From Oxalobacteraceae bacterium OTU3CINTB1 (GTDB taxonomy: Bacteria; Pseudomonadota; Gammaproteobacteria; Burkholderiales; Burkholderiaceae_D): a DNA stretch of 64,000 nt. A program made the position numbers and the translations under genes. Under the pieces are notes generated by a model, which saw only the letters and a program-made list of their open reading frames with translations, was not told the DNA's origin and made no database searches. Each line of letters starts with the position of its first letter. The first letter of the stretch is position 1. Shown here piece after piece: positions 45,158 through 54,913 of this stretch. The DNA is taken from NCBI GenBank assembly GCA_024123955.1, contig CP099652.1, positions 1,798,001-1,862,000 on the forward strand. The letters are read 5' to 3'.

Positions 45158-46498
45158 TCACCTTGGAGTGGGCAGCTGCTGGGGGAACTCCAGCACGAAG
45201 ATGGCGTACGCGCTCTCGCGCGACACGCAGCGTATGGTGGCGTTCCACGCTTCCATGATTTCCTGGCACAGCGCGAGGCCTATCCCCGCGCCGTTGTGCG
45301 GCGGGTAGGAGTAGAAGCGGCGGAAAATCAGCGCCATCTGCGGCGCCGGGATGCCGCAGCCGGTATCGATGAACAGCAGGCGCGGCGGCTCGTGGGCGCC
45401 GTCGACGACGATGCGCACGCGGCCCTTGCCGGCGCGCTGCACCGCCTTGAGGGCGTTGCGCAGCAGATTGAGCAGGATCACCACCGACAGCTCGGCCTGG
45501 CCGGAGAAGCGGAAGTTGTGGCGCACCTCCAGGCTGACCATTTTTTGCTGGCCCGTGCTGGAGAACGGATAGCGCTTGAGCACCGCCTCGACCACCGTTT
45601 CCATCGACACCGTTTCGACCGGCCGCAGGTTTTGCCGCACCGCCGTGGCGCTGAGCAGGAACAGGTCGATCATGTGGTTCATGTGCCGCACCTCGAACTG
45701 GATGCGCGCCAGCGCGTCGATCGTGCCGAGCCGGTCCTCGGCCACCCGGCCGTTGATGTCCGAGAACAACCTGAGCAGGCCGCGCACGTTGGCGTCCACG
45801 CTGGTCAGCGGCGTGCGCAGCTCGTGGGCGACGGTGGCCAGCCCCGCCCCCAGGCCGGCGAGTTTTTCCTGCGCCAGCACATTGCGGCTGATCTTGGCCG
45901 CCGACAGCACGGCAATGGTGAACCAATGCACCGGCAACTGCTGCAACACCGGCTTGCTGAGCAGGATGGCGGTTTCACCGAGCGCGACGACGGCGGCGCA
46001 CGCCAGCGCCGTGCCGATCAAATAGGCCCGCAGCGCCAAGCCGGTATCGAAATGGAACAGCACGACCAGACCGATCAGCAACGACTCGCCCCAGACGCCC
46101 GAGGCCTGGTTCATCACGAACATGAACGTGAAGAAGAACGGAAAGATGTAGCTCAGCGCGACCAGCAGGTACAGGTCGAGCATGCGGCGGGTGAACTGGC
46201 GCGCGAACAGGCCCAGCGCGCACAACAGGATGCCGACCATGCGCAGCGGCAGGCTTTCATATTGTTGCGGGAAAAAATGCTGCCAGATCACGTAGTACAG
46301 CGGCATGCCCACCGTGCCGATGCAGGCGAGCAGCAGCACGCGCACGGTCGCGTGGTCCTCACGGCCATGATAAAGCAGCAGCGACTGGACCACTCCGTGT
46401 TGCCAACGTTTCCAGCGTGCTTGCAGGGGATGCTTCATGGCCAATGTGACGTGGTTCAAGCTTGCATCATCGCCTGAAATTGAACCGGGCTCGGCCAT
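45158..46498 (-). CDS. jqsS: Quorum-sensing sensor histidine kinase (JqsS/LqsS-like)
   Basis: A 446-residue membrane histidine kinase. About six hydrophobic helices cover residues 50-205. The phosphoacceptor His 225 lies in ATVAHELRTPL. The catalytic domain has the N box (NLLRNALKAV), G1 box (FIDTGCGIP) and G2 box (GAGIGLALCQEI). There is no extra receiver domain. Like CqsS and LqsS it should sense a small alpha-hydroxyketone. An alternative start 60 bases downstream (MKHPLQARW) is equally possible. It is divergent from the synthase gene. Confidence 0.87.
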   Translation of the reverse strand: MAEPGSISGDDASLNHVTLAMKHPLQARWKRWQHGVVQSLLLYHGREDHATVRVLLLACIGTVGMPLYYVIWQHFFPQQYESLPLRMVGILLCALGLFARQFTRRMLDLYLLVALSYIFPFFFTFMFVMNQASGVWGESLLIGLVVLFHFDTGLALRAYLIGTALACAAVVALGETAILLSKPVLQQLPVHWFTIAVLSAAKISRNVLAQEKLAGLGAGLATVAHELRTPLTSVDANVRGLLRLFSDINGRVAEDRLGTIDALARIQFEVRHMNHMIDLFLLSATAVRQNLRPVETVSMETVVEAVLKRYPFSSTGQQKMVSLEVRHNFRFSGQAELSVVILLNLLRNALKAVQRAGKGRVRIVVDGAHEPPRLLFIDTGCGIPAPQMALIFRRFYSYPPHNGAGIGLALCQEIMEAWNATIRCVSRESAYAIFVLEFPQQLPTPR

Positions 46499-46500
46499 AT

Positions 46501-46525
46501 CAAATCACAAGTTGATTTGTATCAA
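46501..46525. promoter_or_regulatory. Overlapping palindromes between jqsS and jqsA
   Basis: CAAATCA-N5-TGATTTG is a perfect 19-base inverted repeat that starts 3 bases upstream of the jqsS ATG. It overlaps a second inverted repeat, TTGAT-N4-ATCAA. They cannot both fold at once, so they may be alternative structures or operator half-sites. A short CT-dinucleotide tract follows. Confidence 0.55.
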
Positions 46526-46604
46526 TCTCTCTCTCTTTATTTCTTGCAAGGTGCGACATGAGATTCACAAATAGCAACCTTTCAATTTTTGAGGAGATAA
46601 TAAA

Positions 46605-47882
46605 ATGTCCAAAGCGATTGCTGATACCTGCATCCGTGGCAACGCCACCGCGCTGTCCCATGGCCTGTCCATCTCCGCCGAGCAGGCGATGCCGGATTAC
46701 GTCAATGCCCGCATGGACGAGCATTACGTCATCCGCATCGCGCAGTTGCTGGGCGGCGAGCATCCGCACGCGTGGCAGCCGACGCCGCGCGGCGCCGTGT
46801 TCTTGGCCGGCAACGATTACTTGTGCCTGGGCGGCGAGCCGGCGCTGGTGGGGGCGCAGATCGCGGCGCTGCGCGACAGCGGGGGCGACATGCTGATGTC
46901 GGCCGTGTATTTGCAGGAGGGCAGCGCCCAGCATCGGCTCGAGCGCAAGTTCGCCGCGCTGATGGGGGCGCAGGACGGCATCCTGGCCCAATCGGGCTGG
47001 GCCGCCAATGTCGGCCTGGTGCAAACGCTGGCCGCGCCCGGCATCCCGGTGTACCTGGACATGCAGGCCCACGCGTCGCTGTGGGAGGGCGTGCAGTCGG
47101 CCGGGGCGACGCCGGTGTCGTTCCTGCACAATGACATGCAGCATCTGCGCAAGCAACTGGCGCGCCATGGACGCGGGCTGATCGCCGTCGACGCGCTCTA
47201 CAGCACCAATGGCAGCCTGGCGCCGCTGCGGGCGCTGGTGGCCATCGCGGAGGAGTACGGCTGCCTGCTGATCGTCGACGAATCGCATTCGCTGGGCACG
47301 CACGGGCCGCGCGGCGCCGGGCTGGTGGCGGCGCAAGGACTAAGCGAGCGCGTCCATTTCCGCACGGCGTCGCTGGCGAAGGCCTTCGCCGGGCGGGCCG
47401 GCTTCATCACCTGTTCGAGCAAGTTCAAAGGGTACTTCCTGTCGGAGTCGCGACCGGCCATTTTCAGCTCCTGTCTGCTGGGCCATGAACTGGCGTGGTT
47501 CGACGCCGCCATCGACTTTGTCGCCGCCGCCGACGACCGCCGCGCCTCCCTGCACGCGAGCTCGCTGGAATTGCGCGAGGATTTGAGCGCGCTCGGCTAC
47601 AACGTCAGTGAGGGCAGCGAGCAGATCATCGCGCTGGAACCGGGGCCGGAGCCGAAGACGCTGGCGCTGCGCAAGCTGCTCGAGACGCACGGCATCTACG
47701 GCGCCATGTTCTGCGCGCCGGCCACGGCCAAGAACCGCTCGCTGGTGCGGCTGACCCTCAATTCGGGGCTGGACCGTTCGCAGCTGGCGCGCATCGTCCA
47801 GGCGTGCGAGGACATCCGCCCGCAGGTCGATCTGGAGAGCTGGTCGTCGACGCGGCGCCTGAACCGGCTGGCGCTGGTGTAG
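46605..47882 (+). CDS. jqsA: Alpha-hydroxyketone autoinducer synthase (JqsA/LqsA/CqsA-like)
   Basis: A 425-residue pyridoxal-phosphate enzyme of the alpha-oxoamine synthase group. The PLP Lys is K259 in TASLAKAFAGRAG and the cofactor Asp is in LLIVDESHSLGTHGPRGAG. The QSGWAANVGLVQTL segment is typical of CqsA and LqsA. The neighbouring kinase and response regulator identify it as a quorum-sensing synthase rather than a biotin-pathway enzyme (BioF). A GAGGAG site lies 8 bases before the ATG. Chain length of the signal cannot be read from sequence. Confidence 0.9.
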   Translation: MSKAIADTCIRGNATALSHGLSISAEQAMPDYVNARMDEHYVIRIAQLLGGEHPHAWQPTPRGAVFLAGNDYLCLGGEPALVGAQIAALRDSGGDMLMSAVYLQEGSAQHRLERKFAALMGAQDGILAQSGWAANVGLVQTLAAPGIPVYLDMQAHASLWEGVQSAGATPVSFLHNDMQHLRKQLARHGRGLIAVDALYSTNGSLAPLRALVAIAEEYGCLLIVDESHSLGTHGPRGAGLVAAQGLSERVHFRTASLAKAFAGRAGFITCSSKFKGYFLSESRPAIFSSCLLGHELAWFDAAIDFVAAADDRRASLHASSLELREDLSALGYNVSEGSEQIIALEPGPEPKTLALRKLLETHGIYGAMFCAPATAKNRSLVRLTLNSGLDRSQLARIVQACEDIRPQVDLESWSSTRRLNRLALV

Positions 47883-47936
47883 GGCGGTGTGACGATTGTG
47901 TCGGTGCCTCGCGCGCACGGCGCGCTGTGCGCTATC

Positions 47937-48335
47937 ATGACGGCTATGACCGAACCACAAACCCTTTATGAAGTGATCGGCGGCGAATCGCGCGTGCGCG
48001 AGATGGTCGACCGTTTTTATGACCTGATGGAACTCGAGCCCGAGTTCGCGCTGCTGCGCGCGGCCCATCCGCCGACCCTGGACAACGCGCGCGAGCGCCT
48101 GTTCATGTTTCTGAGCGGCTGGATGGGCGGGCCGGACCTGTACATCGAAGCGCACGGCCATCCGCGCCTGCGGATGCGGCATATGCCGTTCGCCATCGGC
48201 ACCAGGGAGCGCGACCAGTGGCTGCGCGCGATGGCGTGGGCGATGGAGGACGTCGGCATCGACGAGGCGCTGCGGGTGCGGCTGATGGAGTCGTTCTACC
48301 AGACCGCCGACTGGATGCGCAACAAGCCGGATTGA
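47937..48335 (+). CDS. Group II truncated haemoglobin
   Basis: A small haem protein of about 132 residues in the group II (YjbI-like) truncated globin family. LYEVIGGESRVREMVDRFYDLM holds the B10 Tyr. The proximal His is in RMRHMPFAIG, and the Trp of RDQWLRAM is at the G8 position usual for group II. It could detoxify nitric oxide or bind oxygen. The start may instead be the ATG 9 bases further downstream (MTEPQTLYE). Confidence 0.9.
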   Translation: MTAMTEPQTLYEVIGGESRVREMVDRFYDLMELEPEFALLRAAHPPTLDNARERLFMFLSGWMGGPDLYIEAHGHPRLRMRHMPFAIGTRERDQWLRAMAWAMEDVGIDEALRVRLMESFYQTADWMRNKPD

Positions 48336-48339
48336 TACG

Positions 48340-49656
48340 ATGACCCAGACCGAATTTTTTGTCCTGCTGGCGGCGCTGGCCATGGTTTTGGTGATGCAGG
48401 TGGTGGTGCTGTTGCGCGGGCGCGCCGGCGGCGCCGGGGCCGACGCCGGCCTGGCCGAACGCATCGAACGCGTCGAGCGCGAGGTGCGCATGCAGCTGCA
48501 AACGACGGCGCAAACCACGCACGCCGCCACCGTTCAGCAGTTCGAGGACATGCGCCGTCAATTGCAGGCGCAAGGACTGGTCGGACGCGAAGAGCAGAGC
48601 CGGGGCCTGAAGCAGTTCGCCGACAGCATGAACCAGGCGCTGGCCCGCCTGACCGAGTCGAACGCCGCGCGCATGCAGGAGGTGCGCGCGACGCTGGAGG
48701 CCAAGATCAGGGATCTGCAGGCGGACAACGGCGCGCGGCTCGAGGAGATGCGCAAGACCGTCGACGAGAAGCTGCACGCGACCCTGGAGACGCGCTTGAC
48801 CGCCTCGTTCCAGCAGGTGTCCGAGCGGCTCGAACGCGTGCACCAGGGCCTGGGCGAGATGCAGCAGCTGGCGCTGGGCGTCGGCGATTTGAAGCGGGTG
48901 CTGACCAACGTCAAAACCCGTGGCACCTGGGGTGAGGTGCAGCTGGAGATGCTGCTTGAGCAGGTACTGACGCCGGAGCAGTATGGGAAGAACGTCGAGA
49001 CCATCGCCGGCAGCGGCGCGCGCGTCGAATTCGCGCTCAAGCTGCCGGGCCAGGTGGAGGGTGGGGCGCCGGTGTGGATGCCGATCGACGCCAAGTTCCC
49101 CAAGGAGCAGTACGAGCGCTTGCTGGAAGCCGCCGACCGCGCCGACGCCGAGGGCGTGGCGCTGGCCGGGCGCGAGCTGGAACGGGCGGTGCGCGGCGAG
49201 GCCAGGACGATCTCGGAAAAATACGTGTCGCCGCCGCACACCACCGATTTCGCCATCCTGTTCCTGCCGACCGAGGGGCTGTACGCGGAAGTGATGCGCC
49301 GTCCCGGCCTGGCCGATGAATTGCAGCGGCTGCACCGCATCAGCATCGCCGGGCCGTCGACCTTGTCGGCGCTGCTCAACAGCCTGCAGATGGGTTTCCG
49401 CACGCTGGCGCTGGAGAAGCGCTCGTCGGAAGTGTGGCAGGTGCTCGGCGCCGTCAAGACGGAGTTCGCCAAGTTCGGCGACGTGCTGGCCGCGACCAAG
49501 CTGACCTTGGAGCGCGCCGCCAAGAACATCGAATCGGCGGAGACCCGCAGCCGCCAGATGGCGCGCAAGCTCAAGACGGTGGAGGCTCTGCCGAGCGAGG
49601 CGGCGCAGTTGCTGCTGGGGCCTGAACTGGATAAAACAGATCTTGAGACCGACTAA
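48340..49656 (+). CDS. rmuC: DNA recombination protein RmuC
   Basis: A 438-residue inner-membrane-anchored protein of the RmuC family, linked to limiting inversions at DNA repeats. One N-terminal helix (FFVLLAALAMVLVMQVVVLL) is followed by a long coiled coil (about residues 45-190) and a nuclease-like core with GTWGEVQLEMLLEQVL and MPIDAKFPKEQYERLL. It starts 4 bases after the globin gene stop. Confidence 0.95.
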   Translation: MTQTEFFVLLAALAMVLVMQVVVLLRGRAGGAGADAGLAERIERVEREVRMQLQTTAQTTHAATVQQFEDMRRQLQAQGLVGREEQSRGLKQFADSMNQALARLTESNAARMQEVRATLEAKIRDLQADNGARLEEMRKTVDEKLHATLETRLTASFQQVSERLERVHQGLGEMQQLALGVGDLKRVLTNVKTRGTWGEVQLEMLLEQVLTPEQYGKNVETIAGSGARVEFALKLPGQVEGGAPVWMPIDAKFPKEQYERLLEAADRADAEGVALAGRELERAVRGEARTISEKYVSPPHTTDFAILFLPTEGLYAEVMRRPGLADELQRLHRISIAGPSTLSALLNSLQMGFRTLALEKRSSEVWQVLGAVKTEFAKFGDVLAATKLTLERAAKNIESAETRSRQMARKLKTVEALPSEAAQLLLGPELDKTDLETD

Positions 49657-49683
49657 AAAGCGGGATTAAAAACGGAGCCGATC

Positions 49684-51651
49684 ATGCCAGGGCGTAGCCT
49701 TGATTTTTCCACCGTCGGCATGCCGGCCGTCCAGCGCAACAAGATCGTCAGCGCGGCCGACGCGGTCAGCCTGATACGCGACGGCGACACCATCGCCACC
49801 GGCGGCTTTGTCGGTGTCGGTTTCGCCGAGAATATCGCGGTGGCGCTGGAGCGGCGCTTTCTGGCGCCGGCCTCCGACGGCGGCGGCCATCCGCGCGACC
49901 TGACCCTGGTCTACGCGGCCGGGCAGGGCGACGGCAAGGATCGCGGCCTCAATCACCTGGCGCACGAGGGGATGCTCAAACGGGTCGTCGGCGGCCACTG
50001 GAGCCTGGTGCCCAAGCTGCAGCAGCTGGCCATCGGCGGCAAGATCGAAGCGTACAACCTCCCGCAAGGCGTCATCAGCCAGCTGTTTCGCGACACCGCC
50101 GCCGGCAAGCCGGGATTGCTCACGCACGTCGGCCTCGGGACGTTTGTCGATCCGCGCCATGGCGGCGGCAAGATCAACGACCGCACCACCGAGGAGCTGG
50201 TGGAAGTGGCGACCATGGGCGGCAACGAATACCTGTTCTACAAGGCGCAGCCGGTGCACGTGGGGATCATCCGCGGCACGACGGCCGACGCCAACGGCAA
50301 CGTCACCATGGAGCGCGAGGCGCTGACCCTGGAGGCGCTGGCCATCGCGATGGCGGCGCACAACTCGGGCGGCATCGTCATCGTGCAGGTCGAGCGGATC
50401 GCCGAGCGTGGCACGCTCAATCCGCGCCAGGTCAAGATCCCCGGCATCCTGGTCGACTGCGTGGTGGTGGCCGAAAAGCCCGAGTACCACATGCAGACCT
50501 TCGCCGAGCCCTACAACCCGGCTTTCGCCGGCGAGCTGCGCGTGGCCTTGTCGGCGATGGCGCCGATGCCGCTGTCTGAGCGCAAGATCATCGCGCGCCG
50601 CGCCCTGATGGAACTGCGGCCGAACAACGTCGTCAATCTCGGCATCGGCATGCCCGAGGGCGTGGCCAATGTCGCGGCGGAGGAGAAGCTGCTCGACCTG
50701 GTCACCCTGACGGCCGAACCGGGCGTGATCGGCGGCCTGCCCGCCGGCGGCTTGAACTTCGGCGCTGCCACCAACGCGGACGCCATCATCGACCAGCCCT
50801 ACCAGTTCGATTTCTACGATGGCGGCGGACTCGATGTGGCCATCCTCGGCCTGGCGCAGGCCGACCGGCACGGCAACCTGAACGTGAGCAAATTCGGCAG
50901 CAAGCTGGCCGGCGCCGGAGGCTTCATCAACATCAGCCAGAACGCGCGCAAGGTGGTGTTTGTCGGCACCTTCACCGCCGACAAGGGGCGCACGCGCAAA
51001 TTCGTCGAGGAAGTCGAGCATCGCACCTACAGCGGCGAGTATGCCGCGCGGCGCGGGCAGGAAGCCTTGTTCGTCACCGAGCGTTGCGTGTTCAAACTGG
51101 TGATCGACGGCGGCATGTCTGGACTGGAGTTGATCGAGATCGCGCCCGGCGTCGATCTGGAGCGAGACATTCTGGCGCAGATGGATTTCAAGCCTTCGAT
51201 CGGCGCGGAGCTCAAGTTGATGGACGCGCGTATTTTCGGGCCGCTGCCGATGAATTGGCGGGTCGATTTCCTCGCGCGGCCGCTGGAGCAGCGGCTGGTG
51301 TACGACGCGCAGCAGCAGCTGTTCTTTGTGAACTTCGAAGGTTTCGAGGTGGGCGACGCGGCGACCATCGAGCGCATTTGCGAGTTGGTGTCGGAGCGCC
51401 TGGCGCCGTTGGGGCGCAAGGTGCCGGCGGTGATCAACTACGACAATTTCTCAATCGCGCCGGACTTGATGGACCAGTATGTGGAGGCGGTCAACCAGCT
51501 GGCGGAGCGCTATTACAGCAAGGTGACGCGCTATGCGCACAGCACCTTCATGCGCGCCAGTTTGGGGCGGGCGTTCCGCCGCATCGAGAAGGACGCTGCG
51601 TTGTTCGCCAATTCGGCCGAGGCGTTGTTGCGGTTAAGGCAGGACGAGTAG
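49684..51651 (+). CDS. Acyl-CoA:acetate/3-ketoacid CoA-transferase, fused alpha/beta with C-terminal extension
   Basis: A 655-residue family I CoA-transferase in which the two half-enzymes are fused. The alpha half begins with [20 protein letters not shown]. The beta half has the catalytic Glu in [10 protein letters not shown]. The CoA-transferase core ends near residue 530, as in YdiF and propionate CoA-transferase. About 125 further residues ([28 protein letters not shown]) form an extension. It stands alone between rmuC and the molybdenum cofactor genes, so its acyl substrate is unknown. Confidence 0.88.
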   Translation: MPGRSLDFSTVGMPAVQRNKIVSAADAVSLIRDGDTIATGGFVGVGFAENIAVALERRFLAPASDGGGHPRDLTLVYAAGQGDGKDRGLNHLAHEGMLKRVVGGHWSLVPKLQQLAIGGKIEAYNLPQGVISQLFRDTAAGKPGLLTHVGLGTFVDPRHGGGKINDRTTEELVEVATMGGNEYLFYKAQPVHVGIIRGTTADANGNVTMEREALTLEALAIAMAAHNSGGIVIVQVERIAERGTLNPRQVKIPGILVDCVVVAEKPEYHMQTFAEPYNPAFAGELRVALSAMAPMPLSERKIIARRALMELRPNNVVNLGIGMPEGVANVAAEEKLLDLVTLTAEPGVIGGLPAGGLNFGAATNADAIIDQPYQFDFYDGGGLDVAILGLAQADRHGNLNVSKFGSKLAGAGGFINISQNARKVVFVGTFTADKGRTRKFVEEVEHRTYSGEYAARRGQEALFVTERCVFKLVIDGGMSGLELIEIAPGVDLERDILAQMDFKPSIGAELKLMDARIFGPLPMNWRVDFLARPLEQRLVYDAQQQLFFVNFEGFEVGDAATIERICELVSERLAPLGRKVPAVINYDNFSIAPDLMDQYVEAVNQLAERYYSKVTRYAHSTFMRASLGRAFRRIEKDAALFANSAEALLRLRQDE

Positions 51652-51658
51652 TCCGTCG

Positions 51659-53575
51659 CTAAATCAAGCCATCGAACAGGATGACATCGACCGTGTCACC
51701 GACTGCGACATTGGCCTGCTCGTGCCGCAACACGACGATGCAATTCGCCTCCGTCATCGAACTGAGGATGCCCGAACCTTGCGCTCCCGTGAGCCGCACC
51801 TGCGCGCCGCCATCGGCGCCGGTGGTGACGATACCGCGCTGGTATTCGGTGCGGCCGGGACGCTTGCGGATCGCCTCCGTGGCCCGCGCCCGCATCGTTT
51901 GCGGCATCGCCCGCGCCTCGTCCACGCCCATCATGCGCAGCAACGCCGGCCGCGCGAACATATAAAACGACACCATCACCGCCACCGGATTGCCCGGCAA
52001 TCCGAACAGCCAGGCGGCACCATCGCCGGTCCGCACCTCGCCGAAGGCCAGCGGGCGGCCAGGCCGCATCGCCAGCTTCCAGAAGGCGACGTCGCCGAGC
52101 AGCGCCATGATGTCGCGCGTGTAGTCGGCCGCGCCCTCGGACACGCCGCCCGAGGTGATGATGGCGTCCGCATCCCGGCACGCCGACCGCAGCGCCGTTT
52201 GCAGCGCCGCCGGATCGTCGCGCACGATGCCAAGGTCGACCACCTCGCAGCCCAGGCGCGCGAGCATGCCGAACAAGGTGTAGCGGTTGCTGTCGTAGAC
52301 GCAGCCGGTATCGAGCGCGTCGCCCAGCGAGCGCAGTTCGTCGCCGGTGGAGAAGAACGCCACGCGCAGGCGGCGCCGCACCGTCACTTCGGCGATGCCG
52401 AGCGACGCCACCAGACCCAGGTCTGCCGGACGCAGGATTTTTTCCTGCGCCAGCGCGACGCCGCCGGCGTTCAAATCCTCGCCGGCGAAGCGGCGATTGG
52501 CGCCGGCGCGGATCGTGCCGTGCGCGATGGTGACGCTCGATTCGCCGATCGCCGCCGCCAGTTCCTGCGGCAGCACGCTGTCGCAACCGGGCGGCATCGC
52601 CGCGCCGGTCATGATGCGGACGCATTCGCCGGGCGCCGCCGTTTGGTCGAACGGGCGGCCGGCGTAGGCCGCGCCGATGACCTTCAAGGTGACAGGGCCG
52701 GCGCCGGCGTCGAGCGGCAGGTCGGCGCCGCGCAGCGCGTAGCCGTCCATCGCCGAATTGTCGTAGGCGGGCACGTTGATCGGCGAGATGATGTCTTCGG
52801 CGAGCACGCGGTCCAGCGCGGAGCACAAGGCGACTTTTTCGCTCGCGGCGACCGCCGTTATGCGCTGCGCGATCCGGCGCCGCGCCTCGTCGACGGGCAG
52901 GGCGTCGGGGTCGCCCGCCACGCCCGCCGGGGATGCGGCGGGGGCGGTGGGCGCTGGTTCGGGCTCATGCCGCTTCAACTCTTCCAGTGTATTGATGTTA
53001 CGGAAGGCGGAGGCGTCGTCGAACATCACCTCGGCCACGCGCAGCGACTTGTGCCAGCCTTCCACGCGGCGCGCGCCGGTGTCGAGGTAGGCCTCCAGCT
53101 GCGGCAGCAGGCTGGCCTTGAGCAGGCTGAATACGGGATGCGGCTGGCGATACGGGGCGCCGCCATCCTGTTCGTCCGTTTCCATGGTTACCGCGACGGC
53201 CAGGTCGGCGTCCTCCGTTTCCAGCGCGGCGTACAGGCGCGCGGCCAGGTCGTCCGGCAGGAAGGGCGAGTCGCACGGCGCCGTCAAGAGCAGTTCGGTG
53301 GCGCAGTAATGCAGACCCGCCTGCAGGCCGGCCAGCGGGCCTTCGAAGCCGCTCATCCGATCGGGCATGACGACCGTATCGGCGCCGGCGGCGGCCTGGT
53401 ATTGCGGCAGATTGCGGTTGGCGTTGATGGCGACGGTGTCGACCTGCGGCGCCAGGCGTTGCAGCACGTGGGCGATCATGGTCGTGCCACGGAACGGTTG
53501 CAAGCCCTTGTCCACGCGGCCCATGCGGGTGCCGCGTCCTCCCGCGAGTATCAGCCCGGTGATCTTGCTCTTCAC
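51659..53575 (-). CDS. MobA-MoeA fusion: molybdenum cofactor guanylyltransferase and molybdopterin molybdenumtransferase
   Basis: A single 638-residue frame. Residues 1-202 are MobA, with the nucleotide loop LILAGGRGTRMG and the Lys of DKGLQPF. Residues 203-222 form a Pro/Ala linker. Residues about 223-638 are MoeA, with PAYDNSAMDGYAL and GGVSEGAADYTRDI. No stop or ATG lies between them; the best internal start, a GTG at residue 219, has no ribosome-binding site. The GTG start used here has GGAGGG 8 bases upstream. The 5' end abuts moaA. MobA makes the bis-guanine-dinucleotide cofactor and MoeA inserts molybdate. Confidence 0.88.
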   Translation of the reverse strand: MKSKITGLILAGGRGTRMGRVDKGLQPFRGTTMIAHVLQRLAPQVDTVAINANRNLPQYQAAAGADTVVMPDRMSGFEGPLAGLQAGLHYCATELLLTAPCDSPFLPDDLAARLYAALETEDADLAVAVTMETDEQDGGAPYRQPHPVFSLLKASLLPQLEAYLDTGARRVEGWHKSLRVAEVMFDDASAFRNINTLEELKRHEPEPAPTAPAASPAGVAGDPDALPVDEARRRIAQRITAVAASEKVALCSALDRVLAEDIISPINVPAYDNSAMDGYALRGADLPLDAGAGPVTLKVIGAAYAGRPFDQTAAPGECVRIMTGAAMPPGCDSVLPQELAAAIGESSVTIAHGTIRAGANRRFAGEDLNAGGVALAQEKILRPADLGLVASLGIAEVTVRRRLRVAFFSTGDELRSLGDALDTGCVYDSNRYTLFGMLARLGCEVVDLGIVRDDPAALQTALRSACRDADAIITSGGVSEGAADYTRDIMALLGDVAFWKLAMRPGRPLAFGEVRTGDGAAWLFGLPGNPVAVMVSFYMFARPALLRMMGVDEARAMPQTMRARATEAIRKRPGRTEYQRGIVTTGADGGAQVRLTGAQGSGILSSMTEANCIVVLRHEQANVAVGDTVDVILFDGLI

Positions 53576-53580
53576 AGACA

Positions 53581-54702
53581 CTACCCTCCGATGTAAGACA
53601 TTTCGACCTTGTTGGCGCTGCGCGGCAGGCCGTCGGTGTTGTTGGTGCGTAGTTCGGAATAGCGGTCGCCGCGGGCGCGCCACAGGTGCGCCAGCACGGT
53701 GCTGATTTCCTCGTCGCTGCGGCCCTCGCGCAGCAGCGCGCGCAGATCGTGGCCGCTGGTGGCGAACAGGCAGGTATAGAGCTTGCCCTCGGTCGACAGG
53801 CGCGCGCGCGAACAGTCCGCGCAGAACGCTTGCGTGACGCTGGAGATCAGGCCGATCTCGCCGACGCCGTGGCCGTCGTTGCCCACATAGCGCCAGCGCG
53901 CGGCCGTTTCGCCCGCATAGTTGGCGGCGACCGGTTCGAGCGCCATTTCGGCCTGGATGCGGCGCACCACTTCGGCCGACGGGATCACCTCGTCCATTTT
54001 CCAGCCGTTGGAGGCGCCGACGTCCATGTATTCGATGAAGCGCAGGATGAACGGCGTATTCCTGAAGTGGCGCGCCATCGGCAGGATCTGGTCGTCGTTC
54101 ATACCGCCCTTGACCACCATGTTGATCTTGATCGGGCCCAGGCCCACCTGGTGCGCCATGTCTATGCCCTTGAGCACATCGTCGACCGAGAAGTCGACAT
54201 CGTTCATGCGCTGGAAGGTGGCGTTGTCGAGCGCGTCGAGCGACACGGTCACGCGCTGCAGGCCGGCGTCCTTGAGCGACTGCGCCTTGCGCGCCAACAG
54301 CGAGGCGTTGGTGGTCAAGGTCAGGTCGAGTGGCTTGCCGTGGATGGTTTTGAGTTCGGCGAGCATGCCGATCAGGCGCTCGAGGTTCTTGCGCAGCAGC
54401 GGCTCGCCACCGGTCAGGCGGATTTTCTCGACGCCGTGGGCGATGAAGGTTTTGGCCAGCCGCGTGATCTCCTCGAACGACAGCAGGGACGTGTGCGGCA
54501 GGTACTGGTAATCGTTGTCGAACACCGCCTTCGGCATGCAATAGACGCAGCGGAAGTTACAACGGTCGGTCACGGAGATGCGCAAGTCGTGCAGCGGCCG
54601 GGCCAACTGATCGCTCAGCAGGCCGGTCGGCGCTTCCAGGATCGCGGGGATGGCGGGCGCGCTGCGGCGCTGCTCGGCCATCATGATGATTTTTTCTGCC
54701 AT
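53581..54702 (-). CDS. moaA: GTP 3',8-cyclase MoaA
   Basis: A radical-SAM enzyme for the first step of molybdenum cofactor synthesis. It has 373 residues, with about 45 extra N-terminal residues compared with E. coli MoaA (329). The radical-SAM Cys triad is in [13 protein letters not shown]. The second iron-sulfur cluster site is in [21 protein letters not shown]. The C-terminus ends in the functional Gly-Gly pair (SYIGG). The last base of its stop is also the first base of an upstream GTG of the next gene. Confidence 0.96.
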   Translation of the reverse strand: MAEKIIMMAEQRRSAPAIPAILEAPTGLLSDQLARPLHDLRISVTDRCNFRCVYCMPKAVFDNDYQYLPHTSLLSFEEITRLAKTFIAHGVEKIRLTGGEPLLRKNLERLIGMLAELKTIHGKPLDLTLTTNASLLARKAQSLKDAGLQRVTVSLDALDNATFQRMNDVDFSVDDVLKGIDMAHQVGLGPIKINMVVKGGMNDDQILPMARHFRNTPFILRFIEYMDVGASNGWKMDEVIPSAEVVRRIQAEMALEPVAANYAGETAARWRYVGNDGHGVGEIGLISSVTQAFCADCSRARLSTEGKLYTCLFATSGHDLRALLREGRSDEEISTVLAHLWRARGDRYSELRTNNTDGLPRSANKVEMSYIGG

Positions 54703-54800
54703 GACTCTACAATATTGCTGTTAAGGAAATTTGCTGACCGCCGAAGGAGCTACGATAGCACGACGGCGCCGCCCGGGTTGAGCGGTGATATCAAACAACT

Positions 54801-54910
54801 CCGGGGTCAGGTCCACCAATGCTACACGGGCTGGGCTGTATCGGCGGCTGGCTGGCGCTTATTCCGCCTCTACAGCCGGGTTCGTGTAGAAATGGTGGAC
54901 CTGACCCCGG
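54801..54910. repeat. Inverted-repeat element B (GGGGTCAG-ended, 110 bp)
   Basis: The arms start GGGGTCAGGTCCACCA on both sides (perfect for 16 bp), then diverge slightly and end in ACAC. An inner stem, GGCTGTA / TACAGCC, lies in the centre. Outer GGGGTCAG and inner ACAC match element A near 11.8 kb at the same spacing, but the 13-bp block between them is different. Confidence 0.8.
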
Positions 54911-54913
54911 ATG

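Noticed and set aside
46526..46537. CT-dinucleotide tract before jqsA as a phase-variation site
   Set aside because: It is only about five repeats and lies outside the coding region, so slippage control is not supported.
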